A stretch of 49,677 bases of DNA from the NCBI GenBank assembly GCA_000226015.1, contig JH154162.1:31868-81544 (forward strand). Direction: 5' to 3'. This stretch comes from Mnemiopsis leidyi (lineage: Eukaryota; Ctenophora; Tentaculata; Lobata; Bolinopsidae). Each line of letters starts with the position of its first letter. Position 1 is the stretch's first letter. A program made the translations under genes and the position numbers. Shown here in pieces: positions 25,001-34,000 of the stretch. The notes beneath the pieces are model-generated. The model worked only from the letters and a program-made list of their open reading frames with translations. It had not been told where the DNA came from and did not search any database.

Positions 25001-28000
25001 CCAGTTTTCATAGAAGATCGTGAAAATAGTAACGTTGTTGATGTATGTTGTTTCGTTGAGCAGGAATTCCACCCAGGCCTCTCCATCTACTGATTGTGCC
25101 CCTGACAAATAATATATCTTAACTAACATCGGCTCTACTGACCTCGACTTGATTTTCTTTATTTACTAAATGTACTCATCAAAGTATAGTAATAATAATG
25201 ATAATTGTGCAATTTATAACACTGCTTTGAAGTTAAAAACTTATACTTAGCGGTGTAAAACACTAACTAATTGTAATCTAAGTTAATAGAGAAGTCTTTA
25301 AATGAGAATCTCAGTGGAAAACAATCATACCCTCCACGAACGCTATGATAAAAGTATATCTAACTCGTGATCTTGCAATTCATTTATCATGAGGCGCAAT
25401 AGTTTTTGTGCTCCGATACTTATATGATTTTCAGGAACAAGATACATATCCAACCTGGATGCTGCACTGACCGGTGCAAGTGGTAAGGTCCTTGTCAGTA
25501 GCGTGATCAGCCTGAGGATCGTCACAGTCGAGAAGAGGACTACCCAGAGAAGTAGTGATATTTGTCACCTGATGTTCTACCGACGGCTCTATGAGGAGAA
25601 AATTTGAATGAGTTTTTCTAATTGTCGAGTTTTTTAGTGTTTTTTTTAGTGTTTTTTAGTGTTTTTGCACTCGTTTTTTAGTGTTTTTCTTGTTTCTCGG
25701 TCGTGTTTTTATTCGCGTTTTTACTTGTTTATTAGTCGTGTTTTTACTTGTTTCTTAGTCGTGAATTTAGTCGGCATTAGTTGTATTTTCAGTTTTTAGT
25801 TCAGACACGAGATAAACTCTTGAAGTTTCAAAACAACTCCAAATTTAGTTTTCGGATAACTAGGATTCTAAGATGGCCAGAAAATCGATTATACCTTTGT
25901 TCAAATTTGCCTGTTGAGCAAAAAACGACCAATTAATTATCTTAAGACCCTGTAATCATGTCAAATACGATAGTCGAAATAAATTCTTAAAGTTTTCCAC
26001 AGATAACAGTCGTAGCCAAATGAATTTAAACGCCGAGGATTGATTTTATGACTTACCAGCCCTACATAGAGGTCCATTGTTGAGGACATGGTAGAAACTA
26101 CTACCGAGACAAGTAAGAACTTTATCACCCCCGTTAAAATACCCAGCTTCACAGCCCACCTCCACCTCACCCATGAACTGTGCTGGTAGTTGATCAGGAA
26201 CCACCGCTACTGTTCTATTGTATCTGTCGTCTACCCTCACCACCTCACAATCTAGCAAGGTTTTTAAAGAGTCACGGGGAAGATTTTATATTTGAATTTA
26301 TTCATTTGTGTGACCAATTCTTCGGAACAGTTCAATACTAGAATCTACTATAGTACTATACCTGGAACGCTGATAACATCGAATGTGGGAATATCCGTAA
26401 CAAAAACGAGCTTGTGATCCCCTCCTACTTCATCCAGGCACCCACTGATTTCATGTCGATACTTCCAAGGGGTATTCTCATCGTTCTGATCGTCTTGTAG
26501 AGAGTAAAAGTACAACAAGACATCCGGTCCTGTCTCGAACACAGCCATAACTAGTTCCTCTCTCTCAGTGACAAACACAGTGTCGTTACAAAGGTTCCTA
26601 ACTTCAACCCTGTCCGAAAACCAGCTAATTTCCAGCAGGTCCTGCACGTATCTCCCCTCAGAGTGATGCATGAAAGTGCTGGATAGGAGAAGATTTGTAG
26701 TTCCAATCAGACCGGATTGTAGTTCAGTGTAGCCAGGCGAGTATACTCCTATCTCCACTTCAGTATAATCTGGTAAAATCAGCTGTTAGACTTAGAAACG
26801 TTACTCCTATCTCTACTTCAGTATAATCTGGTTAAATCAGCTGTTAGACTTAGAAACGTTACATGAGTTGCCGTACGACAGCTGAAATTAAGAGGTGTGG
26901 ATCAAGGGCCTTAAAAAACAAATGAATAATGGATGCAAATTTATAAACATTTTTATCATCACGAGCTTCAATGCCAACTGTCATATCGAATGCTCCGTAT
27001 CAAGGTCTCACCTAGCTGACAATCACTCTCAGACCGAGCCAAGCCGGACGGAGCTGCCGAGCCGTCAGTATAAGACGTACATACGAGAGTAGAGAAGCCA
27101 CCTGCACTGTAGGTGTTCTCCGGACAGATGTGACACGTGTTAGTTTCCGTGTCGAGATATTGCCCTCCTGCACAGTCCTGGGCTGCAAATAATCTTAGTG
27201 ATCAGATCTGATTCATATCGGGTCAACTTGTGGAACTGCTTTATTTTGTGGGTTGTCAAGAATCTTTGAAGGTTATGGGAAATTGTGTTTTTCCCCATGA
27301 CGCCACGAGGTTGGCATAGATTTGATATGCATAAATTTGATTTGCGTAGATTAGGTTAATGAAGAGCTTTTTACCTCTTGTGTAGACCACAATTTCAGAG
27401 AGCTTTATCCAACCTAAAAATTTCAGGATGTAATTGAAATTATAGCTTTTTCTACAAGCGACTGACCACAAGTTTCAGAGTTGGGGCTAACATTTCATTA
27501 TAATTAATTAGATTTTAAATCAATCAAACAAATCAACCAACAAATAGAAAATTCACGTGACTCCCCCTAGTCACACGTGACAGACTTCAAAAGCCTTGCT
27601 ATGTTACCTGGACCCAGAGCGGTTTTACTGAGAAGTACGGTATTTCCAACATGCTCGCAAGTAGTTTCGTACGTTTGGCTCGCCTGTGTCAACTGATCTG
27701 ATAGTTTTATCACCCCACAGGTACCAACGAAGGTGTCGTTAGAGAACACGTCTACTTTGATGTTACTACCTTTATTCTGACACTCCTAGGATTTACGTAC
27801 TTCTATTTATTCTGACATTCCTAGGATTTACTTGTCGCGGTGATACCCGACTCTCGCAGCTCAAAGAAGGTAGACGGATATAATCTTGTCAAGGATTTGC
27901 GTACTACTATTTATTCTGACATTCCTAGGATTTACGTACTACTATTTATTCTGACATTCCTAGGATTACGTGCAACTATTTATTCCGACATTCCTGACAT

Positions 28001-31000
28001 TTTGATTGAACAGAGTAAACATGACGTTCAATTTTTTCCCTGCATTCCTGCCATTAAACACTTTCTAACTTTAAGATATCGTGAGGGTGCGGTAAGTGCA
28101 ATCCAAAATACTACCAGCAACTCACCAAGACGCAGGTAATTTTCATGCTTATAACCTGATAATTAGTCAAGTTGTGGTGGCAGTAATCGTTGGGGCAGTA
28201 AAACCAGTCCGTGTAGAATTCCTGGTAAACCTGAAACATTCCAATGATTAATCCTGTGTAAAAACTATTCAGAAAATCGAAGAGCGAGCAGATTATTCAT
28301 TTTCGAGGTATCACCCAACTCGCGCGCGCGTCACGCAGCTTCATGCTGCTCTTCTGGCGAGAACGTTAGACGGATATCATCTCGTCAAATTATTCATGGT
28401 TTATCACGTGATAGCATTTCTAATTATTGATTTATCGTACTATCTTATCTCTTATTGGTTAATCGCTAACCGAGGAATACCGTCCAAAGACATTTATGAA
28501 AGTAAACTGACCTGAACAACATACAAAAAGAAGTTTTTGTCCTTCTCGAATTCAACTCTGAACCAAATTTCTCCATTTGCTACCTCCGCTAGCGAAGATG
28601 TCGAGAGATCGTTGTCGATCGCATTCGCGGCAGGGTGCAGGCTCAGGGGTACGCTTTGGGTGACTGATTTAGGCTCCAATTTCTCTGGAACTACATCAGC
28701 TGCGTAATTGCTTATTCCGTGAGGTTCTGGAAAGTTCGGATTAGGCCATGCCATCATCAGAGAAATAAATTGAGATGAAGGTGATAAAAATACGCAACAA
28801 ATAAGATGATAACTACGAATAAAGTCATTTCAGAGCATTTGCCTATTGTTTAAATGTATCAAAGCCATCTGGAGACAAACCCCAGTTTTTTGAGGACACG
28901 TTAGCTCTGTCAGTGGTACAATTCGTCCAGGAACAACCATAACTGTATTTTCCAGTTTTACAGGGGTAACATACGTTGTTCGGCGTTTTTAAATAGTGAT
29001 TTCTTTCGCAGGGTTTTGCTGCACGGATGGTTCGTAATGATTGATTTATTAAAGGTTTGGATAAAGACCTTGATGATGATTAACCACTGGTTTACTAACC
29101 ATACGTCTTGAATTTGATTCTGTGAAATTTATAGAGAACTATAACTAATAACTTAATATGTAATTAAGCTTCAAAAAGATATCACTCACGTTCTCCTCTT
29201 ATAACGACTAGTTCGGCTATCCGAAATCTCCAAATGTCCTGTAATGCCATAATTGAAACAAATCTTCCGATAAGATCGCATTGAAAAGTGTAAGTCTGCC
29301 CGGCTTGAGTTAAATCGTATGTTGTATGTACTACACCACATATTTGAAAGATATCAACAATTACGAGCATGGCACTTTCTTCATCTTTGCAATTCTGTGG
29401 AGTAGAAATATAAAAGGGTTTTGAAGTATCATTGGAATTTTGATTAATTCATTTGAGTTTTTTTGAATTGTGTTTGCCATCCTCGTTAAAGTCTTAGAAA
29501 CAAAATCACAACTTTCACCTCGTAATCGTCTACACTCGCCAGACACGGATGAGTCGGACACGAGAACCAATCTTCAAAAAACATCAGATGAAGTCGAATA
29601 CTTCCCACCAGCCAATGCTCATAGTTCTCGTCTATCTCCAAATAAAACCAGTACGTTACGTCATCCAACATGGCCACTGTCGACAGGTCTTTGTCTGCGA
29701 CCAAAGATAAAATGCTTCTTATCTCCTCATAAGTTAGGTTGCTGTATTCTGCGTAGTCATCACCAGTACCAATATCATGAATTTCTATAATGTACTCGTC
29801 TGGTTCGGGAATTGGCTCTGAGGGTTCACTATTCAGTAACACATAACAGTAACACATAACAGTAGCACATAACAGTAACAAATAACAGTAACACATAACA
29901 GTAACACAAATTCGTTTTGCACCCAACTTAAATGATAAAATTTATTAAACAAACCCCGAAGAACAAGAGTCAATGTTTATTCTTCTACATGATTAAATAT
30001 TGTAAATATATTACAACATAATTACCCCAAATACTGGGAGAAATTTGGGTCTTATCTGCAGAACATATCTCAGTCTGACACCCAAAACTTATCTGTCCCG
30101 CAGGACACGAAATACATCTGTTGTCAATGCTGCTGAAGTACTGGTCTGTCGTACAGTTTTGCGCTGAGTGAAGAATTGTTCAAGTATGTTCGGCAACATA
30201 TGGAAATTGATTTTAAATAACGTTAAAGAAAACAAAAGAAGAATAACCTACTCTTTCTAACCATTTTGCAGACTTAGCAGTAACCTTAAATAGTTCTTAT
30301 AATACAAATTTGACAAAGTAACTTTAAAATGACACTAAGTCACACAAACTCACGCGAGGAAGTGACAACTATCTCGCAGACCCTGACAGAATCCCCAGAC
30401 TCGAACAAGATGGAGTCACCCCGGTCCTCGCACTTTACTAAGTAGACCTGGTCAGTTTGTTTGGTCTGTGTTGTAGAGATGTCCACAACCCCACACACTT
30501 TTACTGTGGATTCTCCCTTCAGTAGTTTCACTGTTGTCCCTACTTCGGCTGCTTTACAGGCCTTGGAAAATAATTGAAGTTTGACGAAGCGTGATAAAGC
30601 GCTCCAGTGATTAAATAAAAAGGTAAGATACGACTTATCAATACCGAATAACACTGTCATATGTTGTAGTATGTAGAACATTTGTGACCCAAACAAATCT
30701 TTTTTGGAACGAAATTTACTTGGTACTTACCTGGAACTCTGCCAGACTTGAATGACAATCGGAACGTTTCGGAGGGTAGAAAAACCAGTCATCATAAAAG
30801 ACAGAGTGAACAATCACACTGTTCACCTTGTACATTTCGCCTAGATGAAGTTTAAGCCAGGCAGGGTTACCCTCCCCCTCTGAAAGAGAGGTGAGGCAAG
30901 TGTTGAGAAGCCGGTCAAACACGCGGGACGGTTCAAAAGGGGTGGTGTCTGGAGAGGGTTGTGTGTTTCTTGTCAGGGACAAGTTGCTCCGAATCTCGGT

Positions 31001-34000
31001 ATCGGCCAACGGGGTGAGCTCTGAGGGTGGTTGAGCAATTATGTGATAAATTGGGGATTAACATTCAACCAGTGAAGGCCAGGAAAAAGAATTTGCTATA
31101 AAAAATACGATTGAATTAATTATAAGGTGCTGTGCATGAGTGATTTTTAACTAAGATCTGAGATTTCACTGCAAACTAACTGACAAACCGACAGCTAATT
31201 GCTAAATCCAAAAACCCCAAATAGCGACGTCGGAGGAGCACATGTAAATGTCAACAGCCATGTTGGTGTCCGGATCGCAGCCCCAAGTTTCCTCCTCACA
31301 AAGGTATGGGTTACTGTTGTATTGATCGGGACAAGGCAGGCACACGTGTCCCGGATATGTCAAATAGTGGGCATCTGGACATTCTTGAGCTGAGTAAGAA
31401 CCATGTTATAAGGCTATAACGTTGGGAGAATGAAAGTAGATTTTTTTTCTTCTTTTAAATTGGATAGTTAAAATCTTATCTTAAGAAAGAATTTCAGCTT
31501 AAGAAAGGGTTAGATCTTGAAAATCTAGGGGAGTGCTGAAACAATTATACGAAACGAGCTCAATTTGCTGCACGTACGATAATTGTTGATCTGGATCTCA
31601 CAGACTCGGATATCCCCCGGTGTGTCTCTGTAAACAACCACCTGGTCCCCCACCGACCTACACTTTACTCGGTAGATCTGCTCTCCCTGGAAGTTAAACT
31701 CTTCGGTTTGTGGTAGTTGTCCCCATCAAACAAGAATTTTTTCAGACTATAAACATCACGGAAATTTCATTGATCTTTTTGAATATAAAATACAAGTTCC
31801 GATTTGAATGACTGAAGAAATTGAAACGGAAGAATGTTTTACAGTGATGTATTTTACCTGTGAAAGTCCGTGAGATGGAGTCACGACGCCACACAAATAC
31901 TCGGTATATTCTTGACACTCCGAGTCAGTGCAATTCCGCATGACTACTTTGAAAGGACCCTCGCTGTCCTTGCAACTCTGAAATATATCATATTCTCCTA
32001 CACTTACCCAGTATAAGGTTCCTCTGATCCCTGACATTTACCCAGTATGCTTTCCCTGATCCCCTTACACTTACCCAGTTAACTTCCTCTGATCCCTGAC
32101 ATTTACCCAGTTAACTTCCTCTGATCCCCTGCACTTACCCAGTAAGCATCCTCTGATCCCTGACATTTATCATCGTTTTGTCCTTCGTACCACTTCTCTT
32201 TCAAATCGCTTGTCATGTAGAACATTGTGTGAACCACCACATCATCAACGAAGTACTTTCCGGGAAAAGGCAGCTTCAAGAAAACCTTGTAGTGTGAGTT
32301 TAAACTTTAGTGGGACATAATCTTTCTCGAGAAAACTTTTTCGGCTGTATGTAAAAGTGATAAAATTATGTAACGTTACTGATTAACTCGACTATACCTC
32401 TAAAGTGAACAACATTGTTCTTAGGCTCTGCTGACACTCAACTACCTCTAAAGTGAACAACAAACCTCCTCATTTTCCTCCTTTGTGCAAGTAAACCACA
32501 AACTTCCTCATTTTCATCCTCTGTGCAAGTAAACCACAAACCTCCTCATTTTTCCTCTTCTGTGCAAGTAAACAACAAACCTCCTCATTTTCCTCTTCTG
32601 TGCAAGTAAACCACAAACCTCCTCATTTTCATCCTCTGCGCGAGTAAACCACAAAACCTCCTCATTTTCCTCGTTTATGTGCAAGTAAACCACAAACCTC
32701 CTCATTTTCCTCCTCTTTGCAAGTAAACCACAAACCTCCTCATTTTCCTCCTTTGTGCAAGTAAACCATGACAAACCTCCTCATTTTCCTCCTCTCTGCA
32801 AGTAAACCACAAACCTCCTCATTTTCATCCTCTGTGCGAGTCCAGGAGCAGGTGTAAACATTTCCGTCCTGAGCTAAATCCTCACTGTGTTCCACATATC
32901 CCCCTGGATGACGAACCACTTCTGCCGAACTCATGGTTATGTTGCGTCCACTGTGTGTCGTGTCGAATGGTTTCAAATCGGTTGGTTCTGAGGGGGAGTG
33001 GTGTTCAGTGTAGTGGTGTAATTGTATAACTATTCTAAGGGAATATGTATATATCAAAATGTACGAAAAATGTCATCTATCACTATTCAAAATAAAGAAT
33101 GATGCATTGGTTCTCACTATCGAAGAGAATTGATGTGACAGTGATGACTTGGCTGATATCGTAATCCAGGTTTCTCAGCTGGACCTCAACCTTTATTGTC
33201 ATCTAAGTTGTATGGGTATCAGTTTAGAATTCTTGAAAATGCTCTAAAATAAATAATGACAGGCTTTCAAAAATCGATACATTACAAGATCAGCCAGAAC
33301 TGTATCTTGAAAGCATTCTAAAGCAATCAGACGAAACAAATGGTTAAACAAAGAACGAGGACCAAAACATCATTATGGTGTTCATAGTACTTTCGAGTTC
33401 ATCCTAAGTAAACCTGAAACAGTGAAACCGTTAAAGGTAAACTATATCTTACCAGATGTTCAGTGACATTATGAACTCTCAACATAACATAGCCAAACTC
33501 CCCATCTTGTGGCCGCTGTTTGCGGGTTAAATATTTAGGATCATTGTTGGATACGGTAACCCCGTCCACTGACCACGTGACCTTCCTAGCTGGTGTGTTT
33601 GTCAGCCAGCACTTGATATCCAGACTCTCGTGGAGTATAGCCGTTATCAGGTCCTCGCATTGTAGACCTGATCGAAGGATTAATGAATTTTATAACAATT
33701 TTTGTTGTCTTTTATTCACCCTGTAAAACTGCACGAGGAAAATTTTAATGTAACCGCAGGCGTGAGGAAACAAAAAATCTTACTAAAAAGAACAATTAGC
33801 ACATGACTTTCCAAAAAACAAAATAGTTGCATTATAGGATTACAAATATTTGCCCAAAAAAGCGTATTACCCGAAAAACAAGCAAAGTTGCCAGTATAGG
33901 AGAAAATGTTATCAGCGGTAGTCACGTCTGGTCCATGCAAAGTACATTTCAGACTGATTACATCCAGTGTAAAGAAGTGACACTCGCCCCTGAAAGTAGC

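Noticed and set aside
32514..32774. Minus-strand 86-codon frame with repeats of KMRRFVVYLH
   Set aside because: Reads the 38-bp intronic array; only its last unit belongs to an exon, in another frame.
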